A DNA stretch of 64,000 nucleotides from an uncultured Sphingopyxis sp. (GTDB taxonomy: Bacteria; Pseudomonadota; Alphaproteobacteria; Sphingomonadales; Sphingomonadaceae). The stretch lies in assembly GCA_936933955.1 (NCBI GenBank), contig CAKZIN010000093.1:1-64000 (forward strand), in the 5' to 3' direction. A program made the translations under genes and the position numbers. Positions within the stretch are counted from its first letter, which is position 1; each line of letters starts with the position of its first letter. Under the pieces are notes generated by a model. That model did no database searches, was not told where the DNA came from, and saw only the letters and a program-made list of their open reading frames with translations. Below, piece by piece: positions 1-8,456 of the stretch.

Positions 1-636
1 GCCGTCGATGGTGCCGTCGAACAGCTCGGGGCGGAACCGCCGCTGGAACGCCACCGTCGCGGCGAGCGGGTCGGTGATGTCATAGCCGAAGCGTTCCAGC
101 GCGAGGAGGAAACCCGCGTCGCTCCACAGCGGATCGGTCAGCCGCTGCCGTGGCCGCGGCAGGGCGAGCCGCTGGCGGGCGAACGCTTCCCACGGAAACA
201 GCTCACCCGGGTCCTGCTTGCGCGTGGGAGCGATGTCCGAATGACCGACGATATTGCCGCGGGTGACGCCGTAGCGGGCCTTGATGTCGTGGACGAGCCT
301 GATCACGCTGGCGATCTGCTCGTCCGGAAAGGCGCGGTAGCCGAATTCGTGGCCGGGATTGACAATCTCGATCCCGACGCTCGCGCTGTTTACGTCGGTG
401 ACGCCGCGCCAGTAGCTGCGCCCCGCGTGCCAGGCGCGCTTAGCTTCGTCGACCATATGCACGACCTGCCCGTCCTCGGCGACGACGTAGTGCGCGCTCA
501 CCTTGGATTCGGGATTGGCGAGCCAGTCGATCGCGCTCGCAGCGTCGGCCATGCCGGTATAGTGCAGCACGATGATCGACACCGGCAGCGCGCGGTCGTC
601 GAAGTTGGGCGAGTAGCGCTGGATCAACTGTTGCAC
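1..636 (-). CDS. N-acetylmuramoyl-L-alanine amidase, AmpD/AmiD type (3' end cut by window edge)
   Basis: Amidase_2-family zinc amidase that cleaves the bond between MurNAc and the stem-peptide L-alanine during peptidoglycan turnover. The visible 212 residues contain the first zinc-ligand region (IIVLHYTGM, near residue 20), an AHYVV strand, a SVGIEIVNPG segment and the late ligand region GHSDIAPTRKQDPG. The last visible residues (FQRRFRPELFDG) resemble the start of a peptidoglycan-binding PG_binding_1 domain, which would make it AmiD-like rather than a bare cytoplasmic AmpD. The start chosen is GTG at 636, because no ATG lies nearby in frame; an earlier start is possible. It follows cheR by 45 bp on the same strand, so it may be read through from the chemotaxis operon, although its role is cell-wall recycling. 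No signal peptide is obvious. Confidence 0.85.
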   Translation of the reverse strand, partial: MQQLIQRYSPNFDDRALPVSIIVLHYTGMADAASAIDWLANPESKVSAHYVVAEDGQVVHMVDEAKRAWHAGRSYWRGVTDVNSASVGIEIVNPGHEFGYRAFPDEQIASVIRLVHDIKARYGVTRGNIVGHSDIAPTRKQDPGELFPWEAFARQRLALPRPRQRLTDPLWSDAGFLLALERFGYDITDPLAATVAFQRRFRPELFDGTIDG

Positions 637-681
637 AGGTGCGTCGATGGCACCCTGGCCCCGCGGGCGCAAGCGCGGCGC

Positions 682-1545
682 TCAGGCCGCGTTGAGCTGT
701 GCCAGCGGCCGATCGCCGGTGCGCGCCTTTCGATAAAAGCCCCTGCAATCATCCGCAGGCACAAGCGGCGGACGCTCGCCGCCGCGTGCGGCGATGGTGG
801 TCTCAACCGCACCGAGCATCAACAGCCCGCCAGGAGCCAGCGCATCCGCGAGCCGCGAAAGCGCACGCTCGCGATGATCCGCGGTCAGATAATAAAGCAG
901 GTTGCGGCACATGATGAGATCGAACGGCCCCGGGGGCAGCGCGTCGGTGAGCAGGTTGTGCTCCATAAACCGCACGCGGTCGCGGATTTCGCTGCGCAGC
1001 AACCATTCGCTGCCGTCGGGCTCGAACCAGCTGATCATGGCCTCGGCGGGCAGTCCGCGCTGGATTTCGAAATGCGAGTATCGCCCCGCCTTTGCCGTGG
1101 CGATGACCGAGGGGCTGATATCGGTCGCAACGATCCGCACGTCCCAGCCCGCCCAGCGTTCGGGCGCTGCCGCCATCATCATCGCCAGCGAATAGGGCTC
1201 CTGACCGGTGCTGCACCCGGCGCACCAGATCGAAAGCGAGCGCCGCCCCTCCCGCTGCGAGCGCAAGAGGTCGAGAGCGCAGGTGTCGAGCTCACGGAAC
1301 AGTCCGATGTCTCGGAAAAAATAGGTTTCGTGATTGATCATTGCGTCAATCACCTGGTCTATCAGCCGACGGTCTGCGCTTCCCGCCAGCTCCACCACCA
1401 GCGCCTCGATCGAAGGTACGCCGCGCTCGCGCAGGATCGGCTGCAGCACGGTGTCGAGCCGAGCAATGCGATCGGCGCTCAACGCATGCCCGGCGCGCGC
1501 CTCCAGCAGCGCGGCGAGGATACGATGCGGCGCGCCCAGGCTCAT
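682..1545 (-). CDS. cheR: CheR chemotaxis protein-glutamate O-methyltransferase
   Basis: SAM-dependent methyltransferase that adds methyl groups to glutamates of chemoreceptors, opposing CheB in adaptation. The protein is 287 aa. A helical CheR N-domain (residues 1-70) leads into the conserved NHETYFFRD segment. The Rossmann SAM-binding motif CAGCSTGQEPYS follows, then the ATDIS strand and the DLIMCRNLLYYL segment. The reading frame stays open upstream, but ATG 1545 is preferred because it overlaps the cheB stop (ATGA), which suggests translational coupling. It is the last chemotaxis gene of the operon. No receptor (MCP) gene is present in the window, so its substrates must be encoded elsewhere. 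Confidence 0.95.
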   Translation of the reverse strand: MSLGAPHRILAALLEARAGHALSADRIARLDTVLQPILRERGVPSIEALVVELAGSADRRLIDQVIDAMINHETYFFRDIGLFRELDTCALDLLRSQREGRRSLSIWCAGCSTGQEPYSLAMMMAAAPERWAGWDVRIVATDISPSVIATAKAGRYSHFEIQRGLPAEAMISWFEPDGSEWLLRSEIRDRVRFMEHNLLTDALPPGPFDLIMCRNLLYYLTADHRERALSRLADALAPGGLLMLGAVETTIAARGGERPPLVPADDCRGFYRKARTGDRPLAQLNAA

Positions 1546-2696
1546 GCCGCCGCCTCCGCCGACGTCGAGATGCCTCGCGCCAGAGCGGCGGTGATCAATC
1601 GGCCAAGCCCGTGCGGCGGGAGGATGGCCCGCGCGAGCCCCGCCGCGGCGATCGCCCCCGGCATTCCCCAAACGACTGAACTCGCGCTGTCCTGCGCCAG
1701 CAGCTGGCCGCCGGCCGACGCGATCTTGCGCGCGCCGTCCAGCCCGTCTCGTCCCATGCCGGAGAGGAGAACACCGAGCGCGCCGCTGCCGTAGGTCTCG
1801 GCAAGGCTAGCAAACATCGGGTCGACCGACGGCAGGATTCCGCTTGGCACGGGCTGCCGATCGAGCAGGATCCGCGGCCCCGCCGCAGTCTGCATCACGC
1901 GCAGATGCGCGCCGCCCGCCGCGACATAGATTCCATTGGCTTCGGCCCGCATCCCATCGTCGGCGACGTAGGTCCGCCGACCGGTCGCGCGAGAGAGCTG
2001 GTCGGCGAAGAAATGCATGAACGTCGTCGGGAGGTGCTGCGTGACGAACAACGGCACCGGCAAATCGCGTGGCAGTGCCGCGAGCAGCGCATGCAACGCC
2101 GCAATCCCCCCGGTCGACGCGCCGACACCGATGGCACCGATGCCGCCGAGCTCCACGTGCGGCGCGGCAGGAAGGGGTTGTAGCGGGACCGCCTCTGGTG
2201 CGGGCGTATTCGCCAACGCGGCGATCCGGCCGGTGAGGACCTTACCAAAACTGCCAGCGAAGGTCGCTCCGCCGCCGGGCTTGAGCAGCGTGTCGTGCGC
2301 GCCGCGGGCGAGTGCTTCGATCGCCGCCACCCCGCCCTCCGCGCAGTTCGCGGAGAGGATGAGGATGCGCATCGCCGGCGCCAGCGCGATCAGCTGGGGA
2401 ATGGCGTCGGCGCCGTGCATCCCCGGCATTTCGAGGTCGAGCAACGCGACGTCCGCCTCGCCTCGCTCCAGGAAGCGCAACGCTTCGTCGGCGCGGGTGC
2501 AGCTGGCGACCACGCTGAAGCGGCCATCGGTGAGCAGGATGCGCTCCAGTATCGCGCGGACGACGTGGCTGTCGTCGACCAGCATCACCCGAACGGGCGT
2601 CGCGGGCGTCGCGCGGCCGACGCGGGCGGGCGTGGCTCCGCCCGAGCGTTCGCCTAGGCGGGCGCTGATACGTCCGAGCGAGCGCTGCCCCGTCAC
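1542..2696 (-). CDS. cheB: CheB protein-glutamate methylesterase/deamidase with receiver domain
   Basis: Response-regulator methylesterase that removes receptor methyl groups and deamidates receptor glutamines when phosphorylated by CheA. At 384 aa it has an unusual basic N-terminal extension of about 35 residues. The receiver domain (about 36-150) carries the acidic pair VDD and phospho-acceptor D87 in ALLDLEMPG, and has a LLKPG lysine. The catalytic domain (about 185-370) shows the serine in GVGASTGG (S194), the histidine in VTQHLP (H221) and the aspartate in SGMGRDG (D317), so the triad is complete. Its stop overlaps the cheR start (ATGA), and cheY lies 10 bp upstream. Confidence 0.96.
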   Translation of the reverse strand: MTGQRSLGRISARLGERSGGATPARVGRATPATPVRVMLVDDSHVVRAILERILLTDGRFSVVASCTRADEALRFLERGEADVALLDLEMPGMHGADAIPQLIALAPAMRILILSANCAEGGVAAIEALARGAHDTLLKPGGGATFAGSFGKVLTGRIAALANTPAPEAVPLQPLPAAPHVELGGIGAIGVGASTGGIAALHALLAALPRDLPVPLFVTQHLPTTFMHFFADQLSRATGRRTYVADDGMRAEANGIYVAAGGAHLRVMQTAAGPRILLDRQPVPSGILPSVDPMFASLAETYGSGALGVLLSGMGRDGLDGARKIASAGGQLLAQDSASSVVWGMPGAIAAAGLARAILPPHGLGRLITAALARGISTSAEAAA

Positions 2697-2706
2697 CGCC
2701 GCAGGC

Positions 2707-3072
2707 TCAATCGACGCCGATGATCTGAAACTTGCGCTCGAGCGTCTCGCGATCGAACGGCTTCATGACATATTCGTCCGCGCCGTGGTCGATCGCCGCG
2801 CGGATGTGCGCGGTGCCGTTTTCGGTGGTGCAAAATACGATCTTGGGGCGGTGAGTCGGCGCGGACTCATTGAGCGCACACAGGAACTCCATGCCCCCCA
2901 TCACCGGCATGTTCCAGTCGAGCAGGACGACGTCGAACGCCTCTCGCCCGCATGCTTCGAGGGCGACGCTGCCGTCTTCCGCTTCCTCGACATCGTGACC
3001 GATGCTTTCGATAATGTGCCGGGCGACCTTGCGGATCACCTTGCTGTCGTCGACGATCAGGCATTTCGCCAT
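2707..3072 (-). CDS. cheY: CheY single-domain chemotaxis response regulator
   Basis: Stand-alone receiver domain that, when phosphorylated by CheA, binds the flagellar switch or acts as a phosphate sink. The 121-aa length is typical. It starts MAKCLIVDDSKVIRK with the acidic pair DD, has the phospho-acceptor in VLLDWNMPVMGG, and the conserved lysine in YVMKPFDRE. ATG 3072 is chosen because it places the first beta strand directly after the start; the upstream in-frame extension to 3117 looks non-conserved. It lies between cheW (89 bp gap) and cheB (10 bp gap) in the operon. Confidence 0.94.
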   Translation of the reverse strand: MAKCLIVDDSKVIRKVARHIIESIGHDVEEAEDGSVALEACGREAFDVVLLDWNMPVMGGMEFLCALNESAPTHRPKIVFCTTENGTAHIRAAIDHGADEYVMKPFDRETLERKFQIIGVD

Positions 3073-3161
3073 GCGCCTGCGATCCTTTATTTCCGTGACG
3101 GCGCGCGCCCCCAGCACACGCGTCCCTTTGCCTCGCTTACAGCGATTGCGTGACCCAACCG

Positions 3162-3626
3162 TTAAGCGGCGCGCGACATCGCGACATTAGCGGCCAGTTC
3201 GATCATCGCGTGCGGGTCGACCACCACGATGCTCGATCCATCCAGCTCTGCCAGCGCGGGATCGAGCGCGCGCCACGCCGGCGACAGCGCCCCCACGGCG
3301 GCGCGGGGAACGCCCAGCGCCCGCACGTCGTCCACTCGGTCGAGTGCGAGCGCGTAGCCATGACCCCCGTGGCTGACGAGCGCCATGAACGTCGCGCGCC
3401 CGCTGGACTGCTCACCCACCAGCTCGGCGGTATCGAGCAGCGTCAGCACGCGGCTGCGGATGGCGACGAGGCCAACCACCTGCCCCGGCGCTCCGGGCAC
3501 GGGCGTCACGTCGCCCACCGGCACGACCGCCTCGATCGCATCGGCAGGAAACGCAACGCGTTCGGACCCGATACGCGTCAAAAGATAGAGCCGCTCGCTT
3601 CCGAGCATTTCACCCGAACCCGTCAT
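3162..3626 (-). CDS. cheW: CheW-like chemotaxis coupling protein
   Basis: Adaptor that links chemoreceptors to the CheA kinase. The 154-aa protein is a single CheW-like beta-barrel domain: LYLLTRIGSERVAFPADAIE (first strands), a VVGLVAIRSRVLTLLD segment typical of CheW domains, and YALALDRVDDV. The start ATG (3624-3626) overlaps the cheA stop as ATGA, so the two are probably translationally coupled, fitting the 1:1 stoichiometry of the array core. Sequence is more divergent than E. coli CheW, but fold signatures and context make the call firm. Confidence 0.92.
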   Translation of the reverse strand: MTGSGEMLGSERLYLLTRIGSERVAFPADAIEAVVPVGDVTPVPGAPGQVVGLVAIRSRVLTLLDTAELVGEQSSGRATFMALVSHGGHGYALALDRVDDVRALGVPRAAVGALSPAWRALDPALAELDGSSIVVVDPHAMIELAANVAMSRAA

Positions 3627-5707
3627 ACTGCCCCCTCCATCAGCATCGCCGCATGTGCCGCCGCGATGATCGGTTCCGCGCGAAGCATTTCGACCGGCGC
3701 GCCGTCGACCATCGCGACCCCCTCCCGCACGCTGCGCTGTTCGGGCTCACCGCTGATCGCTGCGGCGAGCGGCGCGATCGCGCCCAACTCCCGCACCGCA
3801 AGCGCCGCCGCCCGACCCCGCTTGTCGCGCAGCAGGATGATGCTCACCGCGCCTTCGCTGCCTGCGAGCGCGAGGATTTCCGCGCACGATCCCGCCAGCG
3901 GCACCAGTTCGCCATCGACATGTGCGCCGCAGCCCGCGCCCACCGTGACGAGGCTCTGCTCGCGCAACCGCAGGAAGCGTTCGACGTCACGCATCGGCAG
4001 CGCCTGGGCGAGGTGGCCGTTGATCGGGATGAAGCTGATCCAGTCCGCATCATGCTCCGCTGGCGCGCTATTGCTCACCACCGCCTCCTCGGGGGTCGGT
4101 TCGACCAGCGCTCGACGGACCAAAGCCTCGACGTCGAGGAGGAGCAGCGGGCGCCCGCTGTCGGGTAGGCTCATGCCGCGGAACATGCCGGACGCGGCGA
4201 TCATCGGCGGCAGCGGCTTCAGCACCAGTTCGTCGTGGTCGAGCACGTCGTCGGCCTCGAAAGCGACCAGTCCGCCGCCCGCGCGCACCAGAACTACGAC
4301 CCGCTCGTCGCCGGGAAGCGACGACGGAGAGATGCCGAGCAGCCGCTCAACCGTCAGCAGCGGGTAGATTTCGCCGCGCACCTTGACGAGGCCCGCGCCG
4401 CCCGCGTTGCGGCGCTCCACGCCCTCGCTCGAAGCCAGCAGCACCTCGGCGACCGCGCTTCGCGGAATGGCGAACAGCGAGTCCCCGGTCCGCACGCCAA
4501 GCGCGCCGATGATGGTCAGCGTCAGCGGCACTTCGAGCGTTACTTCGAGCCCATGTCCTACGCGATTGTCGAGGCGGACGCTGCCGCCGAGGCGTTCGAC
4601 ATTCTCCCGCACCACGTCCATCCCGACCCCGCGGCCGGAAATGTCGGTGGCCTCCGTCCGCGTCGAAAGCCCGGGGGTAAAGATCAGCTCGTCGAGTTGC
4701 GCTGCGCTCATCTGCGCCAGCGTGTCGGCATCGAACCGCCCTGACCGCCGCACGCGATCTATGAGCTTGGTCCGGTCGATCCCTGCGCCGTCGTCGGCCA
4801 CCGTGATGCGGATGCGGTTGCGGCCTGCGCTGGCGCGGATGCTCAACCGCGCCGCCATGTCCTTGCCCGCCGCAATGCGCGTCGCACTGTCCTCCACGCC
4901 ATGGTCGAGCGCGTTCCGGATGAGGTGCAACAGCGGGTCGCGCAGCGCCTCCCCCATCTCCCGATCGATCTCGACATCTCCGCCGTCGATGTGGAGCTGG
5001 ACGCGTTTGCCGAGGGTATCGGCGAGTTGCCGCACCACGCGGGGAAGCGGTGCGAAGATCTGGCGCAGCGGGACCATCCGCATCTGCCCGACCAGCGTGC
5101 GCACGTCGGCGAGATGTTGCGATACGCGGTCGAGCGCGTGCAACGCGGCGACGTCCGCGGACCCCGCGCGAAGTTGTGCCGAGACATCGTTGCGCGCGAG
5201 CACGAGGTCGCTGACGCGGTTCATCAGCGCATCGACGAGCTCAAGCGGTACGCGCACCGAGCGCCAGCTGTCGGGCACGGTGCTCGCCGGAGCCGTTGCG
5301 AGCGCCGTTTCCGGCTGTGCGGTCGTACCTTCGCCAGGTTTCGCGGTGGCGAGCGCGTTCAACACGTCGCCATCGTCGCCGGCGGGTTCGGCGCCCTCGC
5401 TTGCCAGCGCGTGGGCTAGGTCGCGCAGCCGGGCGATCGCTGCGAGCACCGCGGACACCCCTGCCTCGCTCGCCGCCGTGCGCCCTTCTCGGCATCCAGC
5501 GAGATATTCCTCGGCCGCATGCGCCAGCCGACCGATCCGCGGCAGATCGAGGAAGCCGCTGCTGCCCTTGATCGTGTGGATGGTGCGAAAGATGCGATCG
5601 AGCGACGCACGATCGTCCGGCGCGGCCTCCCACGCGACGAGGTCGCCAGCAACTTCCTCGGTCAGGTCGAGCGTTTCCCCGACGAATTCACGCAGCAGCT
5701 CGTCCAT
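3623..5707 (-). CDS. cheA: CheA chemotaxis histidine kinase, no clear P2 domain, extra C-terminal CheW-like domain
   Basis: Hybrid-class sensor kinase of the chemoreceptor array that phosphorylates CheY and CheB. Of 694 aa, residues 1-105 are the HPt (P1) domain, with phospho-histidine H44 in IHTIKGSSGF. Residues 106-150 are an Ala/Pro-rich linker where a P2 CheY-binding domain would normally be. P3 dimerisation (about 150-230) follows, then P4 ATPase (N box LIRNALDHGVED, G1 VADDGAGID, G2 GRGVGMDVV) and a P5 CheW-like domain (about 405-540). A further 150 residues after the P5 domain resemble a second, divergent CheW-like domain (WISFIPINGHLAQALP onward). The gene lies 60 bp downstream of chpT; a CtrA-like half-site pair lies in that gap. 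Confidence 0.95.
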   Translation of the reverse strand: MDELLREFVGETLDLTEEVAGDLVAWEAAPDDRASLDRIFRTIHTIKGSSGFLDLPRIGRLAHAAEEYLAGCREGRTAASEAGVSAVLAAIARLRDLAHALASEGAEPAGDDGDVLNALATAKPGEGTTAQPETALATAPASTVPDSWRSVRVPLELVDALMNRVSDLVLARNDVSAQLRAGSADVAALHALDRVSQHLADVRTLVGQMRMVPLRQIFAPLPRVVRQLADTLGKRVQLHIDGGDVEIDREMGEALRDPLLHLIRNALDHGVEDSATRIAAGKDMAARLSIRASAGRNRIRITVADDGAGIDRTKLIDRVRRSGRFDADTLAQMSAAQLDELIFTPGLSTRTEATDISGRGVGMDVVRENVERLGGSVRLDNRVGHGLEVTLEVPLTLTIIGALGVRTGDSLFAIPRSAVAEVLLASSEGVERRNAGGAGLVKVRGEIYPLLTVERLLGISPSSLPGDERVVVLVRAGGGLVAFEADDVLDHDELVLKPLPPMIAASGMFRGMSLPDSGRPLLLLDVEALVRRALVEPTPEEAVVSNSAPAEHDADWISFIPINGHLAQALPMRDVERFLRLREQSLVTVGAGCGAHVDGELVPLAGSCAEILALAGSEGAVSIILLRDKRGRAAALAVRELGAIAPLAAAISGEPEQRSVREGVAMVDGAPVEMLRAEPIIAAAHAAMLMEGAV

Positions 5708-5756
5708 TCCCCACGTCGTCCCGGCCGTTTCGGACCGAACGATGCACGGGCGATGG

Positions 5757-5771
5757 TTAATTCGAAGTTAG
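5757..5771 (-). promoter_or_regulatory. possible CtrA site (TTAA-N7-TTAG) upstream of cheA
   Basis: The plus strand reads TTAA, seven bases, then TTAG, one mismatch from the CtrA consensus TTAA-N7-TTAA known from Caulobacter and other alphaproteobacteria. It sits about 50-65 bp upstream of the cheA start and overlaps the chpT stop codon. CtrA is known to control motility and chemotaxis genes in many alphaproteobacteria. That this copy is functional is inference; one near-consensus site can arise by chance. Confidence 0.35.
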
Positions 5772-6412
5772 GGCGCGGCAGCAACGCGGGCGAGCGATGC
5801 GCCCACCAGCAGCTCGCCCCCCTCCGGCCGAGCGACCATCATCGTACCGTCGCAGGCCGCGGCGATCCGCCGAGCGAGCGCCACTCCGACCGTCTTCGGC
5901 GTGGGCGCGGTTTCCGCCTCCAGCGCCGCGATCAGCGTCGGATCGATAACCACCCGTTCGCCCGTCCCCCGCACCGCGAGCTCCCAGCCCTGCCCGTGCG
6001 GTTCCGCGGCGAGGTCGACGGAACCGCCCCGGATCAGGCTCTCCACCACGACTTGCCCGAGCAGGAGGAGGACGCGCGCCGCGGGCTTGGGCACGCTCGT
6101 CGCATCGCCGACCCAGCGCAGCGTGACATCGCGCCCCTCAGCCACCAACCCGCGCAATGCATCCGTCAGATCCTCGCGCGCGATCCCCTCGCCGTATCCG
6201 GAGGAGCTGCCGTAGGCCAGCCGCGAGAATTTGAGCCGTCCGATCGCCGCCCGCGCACTGCTGTCGAGCAGCTCCACGAAACGCGCGCGCATCGTCGGAT
6301 CCTGCTCGTCGGCGAGCAGCTCAAGCCCGTTGCCGAACGAGCCGACGGGCGAGAGCAGGTCATGGCACAGGCGGGAACCGATCAGGCTGGCGAATTCGAC
6401 GGCGTCATCCAT
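5768..6412 (-). CDS. chpT: ChpT histidine phosphotransferase
   Basis: Phosphotransferase that relays phosphate from the hybrid kinase CckA to CtrA and CpdR, controlling the alphaproteobacterial cell cycle. The 214-aa protein has the DHp-like helix at the N terminus with the phospho-histidine in GSRLCHDLLSPVG (H18) and the SFGNGLELL continuation. A degenerate Bergerat-like second domain follows (RVLLLLGQVVVESLIRGG), lacking ATP-binding glycines, as expected for ChpT. ATG 6412 is chosen because the HPt helix starts at once and the open frame upstream runs into rluD. It is transcribed divergently from rluD and is followed after 60 bp by cheA, so it may head the chemotaxis operon. Confidence 0.9.
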   Translation of the reverse strand: MDDAVEFASLIGSRLCHDLLSPVGSFGNGLELLADEQDPTMRARFVELLDSSARAAIGRLKFSRLAYGSSSGYGEGIAREDLTDALRGLVAEGRDVTLRWVGDATSVPKPAARVLLLLGQVVVESLIRGGSVDLAAEPHGQGWELAVRGTGERVVIDPTLIAALEAETAPTPKTVGVALARRIAAACDGTMMVARPEGGELLVGASLARVAAAP

Positions 6413-6520
6413 GGCTTGGGGGGTAGGCGGCACGCGCGCGGCGCGCAAGCTGGCGCCGGCGTCGAGAGCGCGCTTCAATGCGGCGCTTGAACCTCTGCGG
6501 CCCCATCCTACCTCCTCGCC

Positions 6521-7468
6521 ATGGGGGAGAGCGACACGCGCGAAGTTTGCATCGCGGCGAGTGCCATTGGCGAACGCTGGGACCGCGCGATCGCCGCGGC
6601 CTCGGGCCTCTCCCGCGAACGCGTGAAGGCGCTGCTGAGCGAACGCGCCATCGTCGATCCATCCGGTGCAACCCCGCCGGCGAGCGGCAAGGTCTCGGGC
6701 GAAACCGCGCTCACCATTACCCTGCCTCCGCCCGTGCCTCTCGACGCGCAGCCGCAGGCCATCGCACTTCGCATCGTCCATGAGGACGCGGACCTGATCG
6801 TCGTCGACAAACCCGCAGGCCTCGTCGTTCACCCCGCCGCCGGCCACGCGGAGGGGACGCTGGTCAACGCACTGCTCCACCATTGCGCGGGGCAGCTCTC
6901 CGGCATCGGCGGCGTGGAGCGGCCGGGCATTGTGCACCGGATCGACAAGGACACGTCTGGACTGCTGGTGGTCGCCAAGAGCGACGCGGCGCATGAGGGG
7001 CTCGCGCGCCAGTTCGCTGACCACTGCATCGAACGCGCCTACCTCGCCGTCGTCGCCGGTCGTCCGTTGCCGCCCAGCGGCACGGTGGACGCTCCGCTCG
7101 GCCGGTCAGTGCACGACCGCAAGAAGATCGCGGTGCAATCGCCCGGTCGCGGCAAGCGCGCGGTGACGCACTACCGCACGCTCGAACCGCTGGGCGATGC
7201 GTCGCTGGTCGAATGTCGGCTAGAGACCGGGCGGACGCATCAGGTGCGCGTGCACATGGCGCACATCGGTCACCCCCTGCTGGGCGACCCGCTTTACGGA
7301 AGACCGCGCAAGGGCCTCGCTCCGACGCTCGCGCGGATAGGTTTCGCGCGGCAGGCGTTGCACGCAACGACACTGGGGTTTATCCATCCGGTAAGCGGGG
7401 CGGACCTTCGATTTACCTGTGGTTTGCCCGACGACATGCAGACGCTGTTAAGCGCATTGCGGTCATAA
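6521..7468 (+). CDS. rluD: RluD-family 23S rRNA pseudouridine synthase
   Basis: Isomerises uridine to pseudouridine, by family in 23S rRNA. The 315-aa protein has an N-terminal S4 RNA-binding domain (RWDRAIAAASGLSRERVKAL, about 20-75). The RluA-type catalytic domain follows, with LIVVDKPAGLVVHPA, the catalytic aspartate motif HRIDKDTSGLLVVAK, and the RTHQVRVHMAHIGHPLLGD motif. Length and domain order match RluD rather than the S4-less RluA/RluF types; the exact target uridines cannot be read from sequence. ATG 6521 fits the S4 domain position. It diverges from chpT and lies 49 bp ahead of rpoH. Confidence 0.92.
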   Translation: MGESDTREVCIAASAIGERWDRAIAAASGLSRERVKALLSERAIVDPSGATPPASGKVSGETALTITLPPPVPLDAQPQAIALRIVHEDADLIVVDKPAGLVVHPAAGHAEGTLVNALLHHCAGQLSGIGGVERPGIVHRIDKDTSGLLVVAKSDAAHEGLARQFADHCIERAYLAVVAGRPLPPSGTVDAPLGRSVHDRKKIAVQSPGRGKRAVTHYRTLEPLGDASLVECRLETGRTHQVRVHMAHIGHPLLGDPLYGRPRKGLAPTLARIGFARQALHATTLGFIHPVSGADLRFTCGLPDDMQTLLSALRS

Positions 7469-7517
7469 TGAACTTCGGCGAGCGTGCCTGTGAGAAGCCG
7501 CCGCCTGCCAGGCAAGG

Positions 7518-8438
7518 ATGAACAGCGCCGACATGGCCGACGAAAAACGCCTCCCCGCCACTATGCCTTCGCTCGGGACCGAAGCCGGGCTCAACCGGTA
7601 TCTGTCCGAAATTCGCAAGTTTCCCCTGCTGACGCCCGAGCAGGAATATATGCTTGCCAAGCGGTTTCAGGAGGACGGCGACCAGGACGCGGCGGCGCAG
7701 CTCGTCACCAGCCACCTGCGGCTCGTGGCCAAGATCGCCATGGGCTATCGCGGCTACGGCCTCCCCGTGAACGAGCTGATCGCGGAGGGGAACATCGGGC
7801 TGATGCAGGGGGTGAAGAAGTTCGACCCCGACCGCGGCTTCCGTCTCGCGACCTATGCCATGTGGTGGATTCGCGCGTCGATTCAGGAGTTTATCCTGCG
7901 CTCGTGGAGCCTGGTGAAGCTTGGCACGACCGCGGCGCAGAAGAAGCTGTTCTTCAACCTCCGCCGGATGAAAAACCGGCTGTCGGCGTTCGAGGACGGC
8001 GACCTCAGCCCGGAGAACCTGCGCCAGATCGCAACCGACCTCGGCGTCACCGAAGAAGAAGTGACGTCGATGAACCGGCGCATGGCGCTCGGCGGCGACA
8101 CCAGCCTCAACGTCCCCATGCGCGATGATGGCGAGGGCCAGTGGCAGGACCTGCTGCGCGATGAAGACCAGCTGCAGGACGAGCGTGTCGCCGATGCGCA
8201 GGAGCGCAGCCAGCGCAGCGCCCTCCTCGGTGAAGCGATGACCCGGCTCAACGATCGCGAGCGCGACATTCTGACGCGGCGGCGACTGGTCGACGACCCG
8301 CAGACGCTCGAGGAACTGAGCCAGGTCTACAACGTCAGTCGCGAACGCGTCCGTCAGATCGAAGTGCGCGCGTTCGAAAAGCTGCAAAAGGCGATGCTCA
8401 CCATCGCCGAAGAGCGTCGTCTGCTTCCATCCGCCTGA
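7518..8438 (+). CDS. rpoH: RNA polymerase sigma-32 factor RpoH
   Basis: Heat-shock sigma factor directing RNA polymerase to chaperone and protease promoters. The 306-aa protein has region 1.2 (LNRYLSEIRKFPLLTPEQE), and region 2 with HLRLVAKIAMGYRGYG and the -10-binding GFRLATYAMWWIRASIQEFIL. Its RpoH box is seen as QKKLFFNLRRMKNRL. Region 4 with an HTH (LEELSQVYNVSRERVRQIEVRAFEKLQKAM) completes it. All hallmarks of the sigma-32 class are present. Two ATGs are possible (7518 and 7533); the first is used. It follows rluD closely on the same strand and may share its transcript. No RNA thermosensor could be judged by eye. Confidence 0.96.
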   Translation: MNSADMADEKRLPATMPSLGTEAGLNRYLSEIRKFPLLTPEQEYMLAKRFQEDGDQDAAAQLVTSHLRLVAKIAMGYRGYGLPVNELIAEGNIGLMQGVKKFDPDRGFRLATYAMWWIRASIQEFILRSWSLVKLGTTAAQKKLFFNLRRMKNRLSAFEDGDLSPENLRQIATDLGVTEEEVTSMNRRMALGGDTSLNVPMRDDGEGQWQDLLRDEDQLQDERVADAQERSQRSALLGEAMTRLNDRERDILTRRRLVDDPQTLEELSQVYNVSRERVRQIEVRAFEKLQKAMLTIAEERRLLPSA

Positions 8439-8456
8439 CTCCCGCCGCGCCGACAT

